The position numbers and the translations under genes are program-made. A stretch of DNA of 64,000 nt from a virus, in IMG/VR virus record IMGVR_UViG_3300027541_000009, positions 1 to 64,000 of that record. The stretch is one strand, 5' to 3'. Under the pieces are notes generated by a model. That model did no database searches, had not been told where the DNA came from, and saw only the letters and a list, made by a program, of their open reading frames with translations. Below are positions 21,336-28,371 of the stretch, piece after piece. Position 1 is the first letter of the stretch. Each line of letters opens with the position of its first letter.

Positions 21336-21538
21336 CACACATTTCTTTTACTTCTGGTGAGATTCTAGACATAATTTCTGCACTAGATGAAAAAGCAGAA
21401 AATGCAGAAGAATTTGAATATTATGAGTTGTCTGCTTATTACTTAAATCTTGTAAAACAATTTAGGATTGTTTCTAATACATTGAATGAGTATCAACCAG
21501 AAAATCGAGTAGCAAATCTTATTCTCACTATAAATTGA
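21332..21538 (+). CDS. Small helical protein, 68 aa
   Basis: MTHISFTSGEILDIISALDEKAEN..., predicted helical; ATGA overlap with the gene before. Function unknown. Confidence 0.65.
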   Translation: MTHISFTSGEILDIISALDEKAENAEEFEYYELSAYYLNLVKQFRIVSNTLNEYQPENRVANLILTIN

Positions 21539-21566
21539 GAATTTGTACTCAATAAGTTTCAAAAGG

Positions 21567-21595
21567 TTGCGAAATAGACTCATCTCTGATACATT
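21567..21595 (+). promoter_or_regulatory. Weak sigma70-like promoter candidate
   Basis: TTGCGA (21567-21572), 17-bp spacer, TACATT (21590-21595). It lacks the recurrent palindrome. Confidence 0.35.
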
Positions 21596-21631
21596 ATACA
21601 AGTACCTTTTAATTTGACTAAAACCATACTA

Positions 21632-21790
21632 ATGGAAGAAACTATCACTACTCATAAATCTGTAAACATTTCAGTCTATTTCAATGATGAAATGGATGAC
21701 GGTGAAGTACAAGATTTTGTAGATCGCATCCTTCACAAGTATCAACATCCAGATGATGTTGTAAAAGATTATGAATATTGGTATGAATAA
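21632..21790 (+). CDS. Small acidic protein, 52 aa
   Basis: MEETITTHKSVNISVYFND, then VQDFVDRILHKYQHPDDVV. Asp/Glu-rich with a short C-terminal helix. Function unknown. Confidence 0.58.
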   Translation: MEETITTHKSVNISVYFNDEMDDGEVQDFVDRILHKYQHPDDVVKDYEYWYE

Positions 21791-21794
21791 AGAT

Positions 21795-21802
21795 TATAAA
21801 TA
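21795..21802 (+). promoter_or_regulatory. Late promoter motif TATAAATA
   Basis: Exact octamer 31 bp before ATG 21826. Confidence 0.6.
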
Positions 21803-21825
21803 ACGAGAATACTATTTTTTTAACT

Positions 21826-22032
21826 ATGACTGAACAACAGCAACATCTAATTCAACTTCTTCAGCAGAGAGATGAAATCTCTAAAAGAAATGCTAATGAT
21901 AGGGAACTTATTCTAAAACTTCAAGGTGCAATTGAATATCTAACCCAAATTGGGGTAACATTGCCCGAACCCCCAACAGAAGAAACTGCAGAAACTGCAG
22001 AATCAACTGAAGAAGTTAGCACAGAAGAGTGA
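21826..22032 (+). CDS. Small acidic coiled-coil protein, 68 aa
   Basis: Helical N-terminus (QQQHLIQLLQQRDEISKRN...LILKLQGAIEYL) and a Thr/Glu repeat tail (ETAETAESTEEVSTEE). The late motif suggests a virion or assembly role, unproven. Confidence 0.65.
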   Translation: MTEQQQHLIQLLQQRDEISKRNANDRELILKLQGAIEYLTQIGVTLPEPPTEETAETAESTEEVSTEE

Positions 22033-22039
22033 TATTCTT

Positions 22040-22077
22040 GATTCAATGTGCCACTACTTTTAGTGGCACATTGAATC
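22040..22077 (+). terminator. Perfect 17-bp hairpin containing the promoter palindrome
   Basis: GATTCAATGTGCCACTA / TAGTGGCACATTGAATC with a CTTT loop. The inner part is the recurrent operator, the outer part extends pairing to the gene end. It could end the upstream transcript and also serve as the -54 element of the next promoter. Confidence 0.6.
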
Positions 22078-22083
22078 TCCCAA

Positions 22084-22112
22084 GCACACGTTTGGTGTGC
22101 TATGATACTCGT
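22084..22112 (+). promoter_or_regulatory. Promoter with dyads around the -10
   Basis: Inner dyad GCACAC / GTGTGC (22084-22100) runs into extended -10 TGC-TATGAT (22101-22106) and a second dyad GATACTCGTATC (22104-22115). Confidence 0.72.
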
Positions 22113-22138
22113 ATCAAAGGTTTTGAAGTTCTCTTGTT

Positions 22139-22495
22139 ATGACGTTTTTTGAAACCCTGACTAAAGAAGACTATCTAGAAAAGTATAAAGATAGCACAAA
22201 GTCAAAAGTTCGATCAAAAATCAATGAACTCCTTGATGACGGTTGTAGTCAGGAATCAATCGAGGAGTTTATTGATATATTTGGTGAAGATCAAATAGAA
22301 GGTTTTCATGATTCTTATTGTGGAAATCATTATTCTGGTGCAGAATATGCCAAACAATTTGTAAATGATTGTTGGTATGAGGTGTTTGATAGGATGCCAG
22401 GATTTATGGAAATTGACTGGGTAAAAACCTGGAACAATTTAACTGATGATTATACGATTACTGATAAAGGTAACGTTTTTAATAAAAACTTCTGA
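22139..22495 (+). CDS. Unknown acidic protein, 118 aa
   Basis: Helical, acidic (SKVRSKINELLDDGCSQESIEEF, then GAEYAKQFVNDCWYEVFDRM). The YAKQFVNDCWYEV helix is of the kind found in ArdA-like small acidic antirestriction proteins (which carry a -E-YA-E-----Y segment), but only this fragment agrees. Function unknown. Confidence 0.68.
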   Translation: MTFFETLTKEDYLEKYKDSTKSKVRSKINELLDDGCSQESIEEFIDIFGEDQIEGFHDSYCGNHYSGAEYAKQFVNDCWYEVFDRMPGFMEIDWVKTWNNLTDDYTITDKGNVFNKNF

Positions 22496-22510
22496 TTTTT
22501 ACTTATTAGC

Positions 22511-22717
22511 ATGAACTACAAAGTTACTGAGATTGAATTTGATTTCACTGATGATCTTAATGAAGATGCACTAGATTTTGAATCAAAAGATGAAATCTAT
22601 GATGATGTATTGTCTACCGTTTGGGAAGCAGATGATGAAGATGATCTAATTGAAGAAATCACTGCTGCTCATGGTTGGTGCATCAAGTCCATTGATTATG
22701 TTCACGTTCTGAAATGA
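22511..22717 (+). CDS. Small very acidic protein, 68 aa
   Basis: Asp/Glu-rich with strands at both ends (YKVTEIEFDFTDD and WCIKSIDYVHVLK). Could mimic DNA by charge; no evidence beyond composition. Junction TTCTGAAATGA with the next gene. Confidence 0.66.
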   Translation: MNYKVTEIEFDFTDDLNEDALDFESKDEIYDDVLSTVWEADDEDDLIEEITAAHGWCIKSIDYVHVLK

Positions 22718-22881
22718 CCGAACTCAAAGATTATTACTTCACTGATGGGCAGATTGACTTTATCATGAACTTTCTCCGTGATAATGCTCATAATCCAGAA
22801 TACAAAGGTGACAAAGATTGGATACAAGATTTGTCCAATCAAATTGAAGACCAAATTGTCAATCATCCCACCAATGACTAA
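22714..22881 (+). CDS. Small acidic helical protein, 55 aa
   Basis: MTELKDYYFTDGQIDFIMNF..., ends HPTND. ATGA overlap with the gene before. Function unknown. Confidence 0.6.
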   Translation: MTELKDYYFTDGQIDFIMNFLRDNAHNPEYKGDKDWIQDLSNQIEDQIVNHPTND

Positions 22882-22883
22882 CA

Positions 22884-23081
22884 GTGACCCAAATTATTCC
22901 AAAAATCTCATTAGTTGAGTTTAGTTTCTCGGTAGAAAGTTTTATGGATGAATGGGAGTATTATACTCCTGATGAAGAACCTACTCAAAAAGATTATGAT
23001 GAATGGGTAATGTCTTATACTTATGAGATATTAAAAGATCCAGACTATTCTCCACATGTTAAATTGATCGAAGATAACTGA
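22884..23081 (+). CDS. Small acidic protein, 65 aa, paralogue of the gene at 506
   Basis: GTG start at 22884, two bases after the upstream stop. Shares IIPK, SVESFMDEW, EPTQKDYD and LIEDN with the 70-aa protein at 506-718, 22 kb away. Function unknown. Confidence 0.68.
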   Translation: MTQIIPKISLVEFSFSVESFMDEWEYYTPDEEPTQKDYDEWVMSYTYEILKDPDYSPHVKLIEDN

Positions 23082-23083
23082 TT

Positions 23084-23344
23084 ATGTATCGAAACCTTGC
23101 TAATTTGAAACAACGGGTCGATGATCTGATTGCAACATATGGTGAAGATGCCAATGTTGCAGCATTTGTCTTCAGTCCTGCTGATGTATTTGAAATGGAT
23201 GAAAACTTCAATGAGGTTTATCTTCCAAATGAAGATGCAAATGAAGTTCTCTATGAAGTGGGAAACACTGATTACATTTACGAGCAAATTGGTGAATGTA
23301 TTGATGATGAAATTCGCAGGTTAAAGTTGAAAAAAACCTATTGA
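23084..23344 (+). CDS. Small acidic protein, 86 aa
   Basis: MYRNLANLKQRVDDLIATYG..., then AAFVFSPADVFEMDENFN and a basic end (RRLKLKKTY). Function unknown. Confidence 0.66.
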   Translation: MYRNLANLKQRVDDLIATYGEDANVAAFVFSPADVFEMDENFNEVYLPNEDANEVLYEVGNTDYIYEQIGECIDDEIRRLKLKKTY

Positions 23345-23379
23345 ATTTGAAATTTATCTAAAAACTCTGGAAATTTGTA

Positions 23380-23799
23380 ATGTCTTACACTCAATTTGTT
23401 GCAACTGCATCTCTGTCTGTTGTTGATGACTTTAACTTGAAAAGTTATCTCGATGCAATCTCAACTCGTTCATTAACTGAAGAGAACTTCTTGCTTGAAG
23501 AGTATGGTGAAGTTGATGGTAAAATTGATCTCGATTTTGATAGTTATGTTCATCAAGTTGGAGATCGAATTCTAATTGAATGTGACACTGAAGAAGATAA
23601 TAACAACTCTGAAGTTTGGGATTGGTTAATTGATCAATTTCTTCCTATTATGACTTCTCAATTTGTTGAAATTAAATCTGCAACTGTTGATAGTCGCAAT
23701 GGTGTTGATATTGATTTCACTCTTTATGGGAAAGATCATAAAATTGTTCAACTGAGTGATTTGGTTGGAAATTATCTGTCCAGTCTTGCAGTTCAGTGA
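23380..23799 (+). CDS. Unknown acidic protein, 139 aa
   Basis: Alpha/beta protein; strands VHQVGDRILIECDT, VEIKSATVDSRNGVDIDFTLYG. Not recognised. The stop is followed directly by the next promoter palindrome. Confidence 0.7.
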   Translation: MSYTQFVATASLSVVDDFNLKSYLDAISTRSLTEENFLLEEYGEVDGKIDLDFDSYVHQVGDRILIECDTEEDNNNSEVWDWLIDQFLPIMTSQFVEIKSATVDSRNGVDIDFTLYGKDHKIVQLSDLVGNYLSSLAVQ

Positions 23800-23804
23800 T
23801 GCGG

Positions 23805-23862
23805 TGTGCCACTTGTACTGGTGGCACAGTAAATGAGCACGGTGCCCAAAATGTGGTATTGT
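23805..23862 (+). promoter_or_regulatory. Promoter with palindrome TGTGCCAC / GTGGCACA
   Basis: Arms 23805-23812 and 23821-23828, centre about -52.5; -10 TATTGT (23857-23862). A further dyad GGGGTGG / CCACCCC (23866-23898) lies in the leader. Closely resembles the promoter at 29468, which precedes a paralogous gene. Confidence 0.7.
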
Positions 23863-23925
23863 ATAGGGGTGGTGAGGGAAGGGCAACCAACCCACCCCAC
23901 AAACGTCAAACTAACTCAAACTAAA

Positions 23926-24078
23926 ATGACTGTTGATTTCTCGAAAGATGTTATGCTCGGTATGCTCCGCAAGGGTGCTACTGGCAATCAGATTCTGGAC
24001 ATCCTGAATGTGATTGTGAGTGATAAAGATGCAGACATTGAGGGTGGTTATGCTGCTTTGAGTGACGACGACATCTGA
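23926..24078 (+). CDS. Small protein, 50 aa, paralogue of the gene at 29578
   Basis: ATG 23926 chosen since it follows the promoter leader. MTVDFSKDVMLGMLRKGATG..., then NQILDILNVI; the 47-aa protein at 29578 has SRDLMLGMLRKGQIGSQIL. Both genes sit behind near-identical promoters. Function unknown. Confidence 0.7.
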   Translation: MTVDFSKDVMLGMLRKGATGNQILDILNVIVSDKDADIEGGYAALSDDDI

Positions 24079-24096
24079 TTAAATAGAAACGATAGA

Positions 24097-24141
24097 GTGC
24101 AAGTCCCTGTTACATCCTGATGAGGTGTATCACACTTGCAC
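24097..24141 (+). ncRNA. Two-stem hairpin in an intergenic leader
   Basis: Outer stem GTGCAAGT / ACTTGCAC (24097-24104, 24134-24141), 6x4 internal loop, inner stem TACATC / GGTGTA (24111-24116, 24124-24129) and loop CTGATGA. Located between the genes at 23926 and 24173, so it may be a cis-acting leader or processing structure. Confidence 0.4.
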
Positions 24142-24172
24142 CATCAACTTAATTCATTTGCTTTTGACTCCA

Positions 24173-24358
24173 ATGTTTGTTGCTTGCCCTGTTACTTTCA
24201 CTCTTGAAGATGCAGAGTGGTTTGATGACATTGATGAAGCAAAAGAAGATGCACTTGATTGGAGTGTAGAACTCTCTGGTGAGAATGTGATTGTTTATGA
24301 AGCAATCGAAGGCAATTATGGTTACGACTTCAAACCTGTAAGTTCTATCTGTGCCTGA
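24173..24358 (+). CDS. Small acidic protein, 61 aa
   Basis: Start ATG 24173 is tentative; a GTG at 24125 inside the hairpin is less likely. MFVACPVTFTLEDAEWFDDI..., strand-helix-strand pattern. Function unknown. Confidence 0.6.
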   Translation: MFVACPVTFTLEDAEWFDDIDEAKEDALDWSVELSGENVIVYEAIEGNYGYDFKPVSSICA

Positions 24359-24360
24359 TC

Positions 24361-24416
24361 GACAGTGCTACAACTGTCCACTTTCATCCTAATCGGCACC
24401 TGTGGGGTGCTACAAT
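24361..24416 (+). promoter_or_regulatory. Promoter with palindrome GACAGT / ACTGTC
   Basis: Arms 24361-24366 and 24373-24378, centre about -53.5; inner dyad GCACC / GGTGC (24396-24410); extended -10 TGC-TACAAT (24411-24416). Confidence 0.65.
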
Positions 24417-24440
24417 AGGTTCATCAACCAAAAAGGAACA

Positions 24441-24662
24441 ATGAATCAAACTCAAATTGTTGATGCCATCCTTGATGCACTGAATAATCTCTATAATTGG
24501 GATGTAAATTGCTTTCACTATTGGATTGAAGAACTGTATGATGGTGATGATGAGATTTGGAATAACTGGACTCTAGATAATCTTGCTCGTATTGAGAAGG
24601 ATGTAATGTATTCTTTCGGTGATTTGATGGATCAGGGTCGTGCCGAACTGATTGGCAAATGA
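24441..24662 (+). CDS. Small acidic protein, 73 aa
   Basis: ATG 24441 follows the promoter with AAAAAGGAACA as ribosome site. Helical (TQIVDAILDALNNLYNWDVN), Trp-rich. ATGA overlap with the next gene. Function unknown. Confidence 0.65.
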   Translation: MNQTQIVDAILDALNNLYNWDVNCFHYWIEELYDGDDEIWNNWTLDNLARIEKDVMYSFGDLMDQGRAELIGK

Positions 24663-24808
24663 GAAGCAAGACATTAACTTTCAAAGCACCGAACAAGATG
24701 CGAACTATAATTCTTATCTTTGCAGTTGCATTTATCTTCTCTCCTGGAGTAAGAAATCTAACTGCAAATACTCTTCACACTGTTGCTGACATTATTTCTT
24801 CCAAATGA
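24659..24808 (+). CDS. Single-span membrane protein, 49 aa
   Basis: Basic N-terminus (RSKTLTFKAPNKMR) then hydrophobic residues 15-30 (TIILIFAVAFIFSPG), a type II signal-anchor layout or a cleavable signal. ATGA overlaps on both sides. Function unknown. Confidence 0.6.
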   Translation: MRSKTLTFKAPNKMRTIILIFAVAFIFSPGVRNLTANTLHTVADIISSK

Positions 24809-24915
24809 GCAAACAAGAGTTTATGAAGAAAGTTATTCTTCAAATTCGATTTCTTACCAATCATGGAAGGCATAAAGAAGCAAGTGAATTGTATATCAAG
24901 CACTTTGGAGTTTAA
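24805..24915 (+). CDS. Very small basic protein, 36 aa
   Basis: MSKQEFMKKVILQIRFL, then RHKEASELYIKHFGV. Two short helices. Supported mainly by the ATGA overlap. Confidence 0.5.
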   Translation: MSKQEFMKKVILQIRFLTNHGRHKEASELYIKHFGV

Positions 24916-24920
24916 GATCA

Positions 24921-24995
24921 TGTGTGACACATGTTTTAGTGGCACACTACACTCCCCAAACCCCCTCTAGACCTGCTATACTGAACGGAGTTCAG
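24921..24995 (+). promoter_or_regulatory. Promoter of the DUF2786 gene
   Basis: Near-palindrome GTGTGACAC / GTGGCACAC (24922-24930, 24939-24947), centre about -54.5; extended -10 TGC-TATACT (24977-24982); dyad CTGAAC-GGA-GTTCAG (24981-24995). Confidence 0.72.
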
Positions 24996-25004
24996 ACAAA
25001 CGCA

Positions 25005-25679
25005 ATGGATCGCACCCAAGTTATTGCAAAGATTCAGTCGATTCTGAAACTGAAAGAAAACACCACGTTTGATAGTGAAGCAGATGCTGCTGCAAAGATG
25101 ATTGATAAACTTTGCAAGCAATATGGTGTAACTATCGGTGAAGCAACTGAAACTCAAGTTTTTGATGAGGAGTTTGCATCATTCAAACGTCTAAATACTG
25201 CACTTTCTCTTCTTCTCAATGCTGTTGCTACTTTCTATGATGCAAAAGCATATTTGAAGAATGGTGATAACAAGTCTCTGCAAGTGATCGGTAGTGAAGC
25301 ACAACAGATTCAAGTGCGACTCTATTATGATTACCTTGTTCAGGTGATGGAGAAAGAGGCAGAAGTTGCACATAAAGCAGAGAAAGTTATGGCAGAACTG
25401 ACTGGTGCAACTGTATCTCGTAGTTTCAAGATTAACTTCCGTAAAGCATTTGCAGAAAAAGTTTTTGAACGTCTGCAAGATATGAAACGTGAAGAAAATC
25501 GAGTACATGATGATGCAGAAGCAGTCGATAAGAAACTTTCTACGATGCGATTCGGTCGTGCTCGCAGAATGAATGGTGCTAACGGTGCTGGTGCTTTTGC
25601 TGGTTCAAACGTTGGTGCTGGTGTATCTCTGAACCGTCAAGCATCTGGTTCTGTTGCAAAACAACTGTGTGGAGTGTGA
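25005..25679 (+). CDS. DUF2786-family protein, 224 aa
   Basis: Residues 5-45 (VIAKIQSILKLKENTTFDSEADAAAKMIDKLCKQYGV is spread over these positions) match the K-I-x-x-L-L-x-L-A and E-A-x-x-A...L-x-x-Y-G pattern of DUF2786, a small domain common in phages and plasmids. Residues 55-150 are helical with an aromatic region (ATFYDAKAYL). The C-terminal 50 residues are Gly/Ala/Ser/Asn-rich and flexible. Function of the family is unknown. Start at ATG 25005, just downstream of the promoter. Confidence 0.78.
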   Translation: MDRTQVIAKIQSILKLKENTTFDSEADAAAKMIDKLCKQYGVTIGEATETQVFDEEFASFKRLNTALSLLLNAVATFYDAKAYLKNGDNKSLQVIGSEAQQIQVRLYYDYLVQVMEKEAEVAHKAEKVMAELTGATVSRSFKINFRKAFAEKVFERLQDMKREENRVHDDAEAVDKKLSTMRFGRARRMNGANGAGAFAGSNVGAGVSLNRQASGSVAKQLCGV

Positions 25680-25719
25680 GTTAATCTCACTTCCTTCTTT
25701 TCCTTTTATTCTTAATATC

Positions 25720-26043
25720 ATGAACGCACAAATGACTGTTGATGAATGTAAAGTAATGTGGGTTGTTGGAGCACTCGAACGACTTGCAACTTTGGGTTTG
25801 ATTGGTGCTGATATTCCATTGAAACTTACTGCTAATGCAGTAGAAGATTATCTTGAAATTGATGAGCACAGGGAACTTCTGTTCGATTCTGATTTTGAAA
25901 TTGCAAGTATTTTCAATGCGATTGCCAATGATGAAACTGACACAGATCCAGATGACATTAAACCAATGATTGAACTTCTTCTGGAGTATAAGAACAACCG
26001 AACTGAGGTTGTAAAGTATGCACTGTCCCAACAATTTGTTTGA
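25720..26043 (+). CDS. Unknown acidic protein, 107 aa
   Basis: ATG 25720 selected. Helical and acidic (DECKVMWVVGALERLATLGLIG, then AVEDYLEIDEHRELLF). Function unknown. Confidence 0.68.
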   Translation: MNAQMTVDECKVMWVVGALERLATLGLIGADIPLKLTANAVEDYLEIDEHRELLFDSDFEIASIFNAIANDETDTDPDDIKPMIELLLEYKNNRTEVVKYALSQQFV

Positions 26044-26048
26044 TTATC

Positions 26049-26387
26049 ATGACACAAACTGTAACTCTTAAATTTAATCTTACACAAGAAGATTTCGAAG
26101 ACATTATTGATGCTGCAGGTTACTCGATTGGTTACTGGGCAACCGAAGGATTTATAACTGGAGAAACATACAATTTGATTGATGCTGAGTTTGAAACATT
26201 TGAAATCACCAAAGATCAAGTTGAACTTGCCATGGCAAATGTAGTCAATGGTGAGTATGATGTTTCTAAAACCATTCAAGAAAGTGTAACAAATGCCATT
26301 ACACAAAATGAGTTTGGTGAGATTGATGGTGATTGTGCAGATGTATTGATTCAACTCTGCTGTTTTGATGAAATTGTCTATGCTTGA
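26049..26387 (+). CDS. Unknown acidic protein, 112 aa
   Basis: ATG 26049 preferred over TTG 26040. N-terminal strand and helix (TVTLKFNLTQEDFEDIIDAAG), Trp in GYWATEGFITGETY. Function unknown. Confidence 0.68.
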   Translation: MTQTVTLKFNLTQEDFEDIIDAAGYSIGYWATEGFITGETYNLIDAEFETFEITKDQVELAMANVVNGEYDVSKTIQESVTNAITQNEFGEIDGDCADVLIQLCCFDEIVYA

Positions 26388-26404
26388 GTGAGTTGTTGAT
26401 GTCA

Positions 26405-26476
26405 TGTGCCACTTGTTTTAGTGGCACAATAAATGAGCACAGACCCCTCTGGGGTGCTATAGTGAACGGAGTTCAC
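26405..26476 (+). promoter_or_regulatory. Promoter with three dyads
   Basis: TGTGCCAC / GTGGCACA (26405-26412, 26421-26428) centre about -53.5; ACCCC / GGGGT (26443-26455); extended -10 TGC-TATAGT (26458-26463); GTGAAC-GGA-GTTCAC (26462-26476) over the start site. Confidence 0.75.
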
Positions 26477-26487
26477 AAGGATGAGGA

Positions 26488-27066
26488 ATGACCACTTTCA
26501 CCATCAATAAAAAGGGTCAAGAAATCTCTTTTGAGAGCAAGTTTAATACTTTGGAAGATGTAAAGTCTTATCTTGCTGAAAATGTCAAATATAATGATTT
26601 TGTCGATAGTTTATTATCCAAGAAAAGTGTATCTGTATCGCAAGTTTCTTGGATGCACTATCTCGCAACTCAAAGTGTGATTGATTCTGAAACTCCAGTT
26701 GAGTTTGGACCTTACAAGCAACTGGTCAACAAAATGTATGATGCAGGTGCTTATCGTGCCAGCAAGTTTCAAGTGAGACTGCCTGGAATTACTCTGAGCA
26801 CTGTAACTAAAGGTGCCAACATTGGTTGTATTTATCTCTTTGAAAACAACTATTATGTTGGTAAGATTACTGCTACTGGTGAACTGAAAGGTAATGTCAG
26901 TGATGATGTAAAGAATTTGCTAGAAGATGCCAATGATAATCTTCTGCAACTGGCAAAGATTTATGGACATGAGACTGGTTCTTGTTCAATTTGTGGTCGC
27001 ACACTAAATGATCCACTCTCTATTCAAATGGGAATTGGTCCTATTTGTGCAAAACGTTTCTCCTGA
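26488..27066 (+). CDS. Protein with C-terminal DUF6011-type zinc motif, 192 aa
   Basis: The last 30 residues carry SCSICGRTLNDPLSIQMGIG followed by PICAKRF: C-x2-C-G-R-x-L-x-D-P-x-S...G-I-G-P-x-C, the DUF6011 zinc-binding signature found in phage and actinobacterial proteins. The preceding 160 residues are alpha/beta with no known fold. A nucleic-acid or protein contact role is possible, not shown. Ribosome site AAGGATGAGGA. Confidence 0.8.
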   Translation: MTTFTINKKGQEISFESKFNTLEDVKSYLAENVKYNDFVDSLLSKKSVSVSQVSWMHYLATQSVIDSETPVEFGPYKQLVNKMYDAGAYRASKFQVRLPGITLSTVTKGANIGCIYLFENNYYVGKITATGELKGNVSDDVKNLLEDANDNLLQLAKIYGHETGSCSICGRTLNDPLSIQMGIGPICAKRFS

Positions 27067-27082
27067 TTTTTAATTCTAAAAA

Positions 27083-27265
27083 ATGACAAATTTTAATCGT
27101 GACCAACTGATTTCTGATTATGTTGATCAGATTCTTGATAACATGACTACCAAAGATTTGATGCAAATTGTTGGTAGTCAACTCGAAGAAAATCTTGAAT
27201 CTTATTCTGATGAAGAACTTCTAACTGAAATTGGTGATCATTACCCAGAACTTCTAACTGACTGA
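27083..27265 (+). CDS. Small acidic protein, 60 aa
   Basis: Helical, acidic (DQLISDYVDQILDNMTTKDLM, EENLESYSDEELLTEI). Similar small proteins are common in T4-like cyanophages, function unknown. Confidence 0.65.
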   Translation: MTNFNRDQLISDYVDQILDNMTTKDLMQIVGSQLEENLESYSDEELLTEIGDHYPELLTD

Positions 27266-27287
27266 TTCTTTATTTTTTCATAGAATA

Positions 27288-27536
27288 ATGTTTGATCAAC
27301 TTGTGTTTGAAGCACATCAGATTCCTGGTGCAATTCAAGGAAAGTATAAGTTCAGCAATGATTGGAGTATTTCTGTTGTTGCTGGACTTCCTGGAAGTGG
27401 ATTGTATGGAAATGTGACTGATAACACTTATGAGGTTGCAATCTTCCGACCGAATGGTAACATGACTGAAGATGTAATTGGTTGGAATACTAAAGAGGAA
27501 GTAAGTGCAATGATGAAAGTTCTTGTGCATCTGTAA
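27288..27536 (+). CDS. Small unknown protein, 82 aa
   Basis: Beta-rich (YKFSNDWSISVVAGLPGSGLYG, TYEVAIFRPNG) with a C-terminal helix. Function unknown. Confidence 0.66.
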   Translation: MFDQLVFEAHQIPGAIQGKYKFSNDWSISVVAGLPGSGLYGNVTDNTYEVAIFRPNGNMTEDVIGWNTKEEVSAMMKVLVHL

Positions 27537-27581
27537 GCATACCCATCAGGGATGCTGATAGGTAGAAGAACCGTAGACCCC

Positions 27582-27621
27582 TTGACAAGCACCCAGATTG
27601 GTGCTATGATGAACGGAGTTC
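27582..27621 (+). promoter_or_regulatory. Complete sigma70 promoter lacking the -53 palindrome
   Basis: -35 TTGACA (27582-27587), 17-bp spacer, extended -10 TGC-TATGAT (27605-27610). Inner dyad GCACC / GGTGC and start-site dyad GAAC-GGA-GTTC (27611-27621) are kept, but the palindrome at -53 is absent; the only upstream dyad (ATCAG / CTGAT) is near -65. A consensus -35 may make the activator site unnecessary. Confidence 0.8.
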
Positions 27622-27625
27622 AGAG

Positions 27626-27862
27626 ATGAGTCAAGTGACTTCTTTCAGTCAAGTGTTTGAGAAAGAGATTGAAACTGCCTGGAATGAAACTGTTTCTGAT
27701 CTGACTCCTGAACAGAAAAAAATGCTGATGAACTCTACTCCTCAAGATTGGGCACAAGCAATTTCTGATTGTGCGAAAAGTCCTGAGTTTTGGATGAGTG
27801 TTGGTGCTGCATTTGTAACTGGAATTGCTCAAGGTTTCAGTAATGCAATGAATGACCTGTAA
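27626..27862 (+). CDS. Small protein with hydrophobic C-terminus, 78 aa
   Basis: N-terminal helix (VFEKEIETAWNETVSDLTPEQ) and a Gly/Ala/Phe-rich end (WMSVGAAFVTGIAQGFSNAM) that could touch a membrane. The GGAG in the start-site dyad lies 8 bases before the ATG, so the leader is very short. Function unknown. Confidence 0.7.
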   Translation: MSQVTSFSQVFEKEIETAWNETVSDLTPEQKKMLMNSTPQDWAQAISDCAKSPEFWMSVGAAFVTGIAQGFSNAMNDL

Positions 27863-27896
27863 GGTATCATCCACTCACCTGAGTCCAATGATACAA

Positions 27897-27968
27897 TGTG
27901 CCACCTGTAGCACTGGCACAATACACCCCCCAAACCCCTGCTGGGGATGCTATGATTACGAAGTAATC
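27897..27968 (+). promoter_or_regulatory. Promoter with three dyads
   Basis: TGTGCCA / TGGCACA (27897-27903, 27914-27920) centre about -54.5; CCCC / GGGG (27935-27946); extended -10 TGC-TATGAT (27951-27956); GATTAC-GAA-GTAATC (27954-27968). Confidence 0.75.
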
Positions 27969-27980
27969 AAGGATGACCTG

Positions 27981-28154
27981 ATGACTGCTGCACAACGGAT
28001 GGAAAAGCAATTCTTTTGCAATTTCATTTCTCTTATCAATGAGGTGCAAGGTAAGCAGAAACTTCCTTCTCAACTGAAAGGAAATCGTAAATCTGCTTGG
28101 TGCAAACAAAGCAAAAATCCCAAGCAAAAGAAAGATGCACTCTCCCGAGTTTGA
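27981..28154 (+). CDS. Small basic protein, 57 aa
   Basis: ATG 27981 is preceded by CAAGGATG. Lys/Gln/Ser-rich end (KQSKNPKQKKDALSRV). It overlaps the next gene by 20 bases. Function unknown. Confidence 0.58.
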   Translation: MTAAQRMEKQFFCNFISLINEVQGKQKLPSQLKGNRKSAWCKQSKNPKQKKDALSRV

Positions 28155-28338
28155 TTTCAAAATGATTCAATCCATTGCTGAAATGATTGTAGAATCAAAA
28201 GATGATTCTCAAACTGCAATCAACATTCAAGAGATGCACAAAACACAAGAAGGTGCAGAAACTCTACGATTGATTGTAAGAGATAACATTGCAGGTGCTG
28301 GTGATATAATTGCCAATGCACTTTGGAATCAACTCTAA
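28135..28338 (+). CDS. Small helical protein, 67 aa
   Basis: FKMIQSIAEMIVESKDDSQTA..., helical, ends ANALWNQL. Function unknown. Confidence 0.64.
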   Translation: MHSPEFDFKMIQSIAEMIVESKDDSQTAINIQEMHKTQEGAETLRLIVRDNIAGAGDIIANALWNQL

Positions 28339-28371
28339 ATCCCATCTGTCCCACATAAACAACAAAAACTC

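Noticed and set aside
24097-24141. Hammerhead ribozyme suggested by a CTGATGA loop
   Set aside because: CTGATGA is present and a GAAAC lies upstream, but no stem II pairs the two flanks and no cleavage-site stem in the required order could be drawn.
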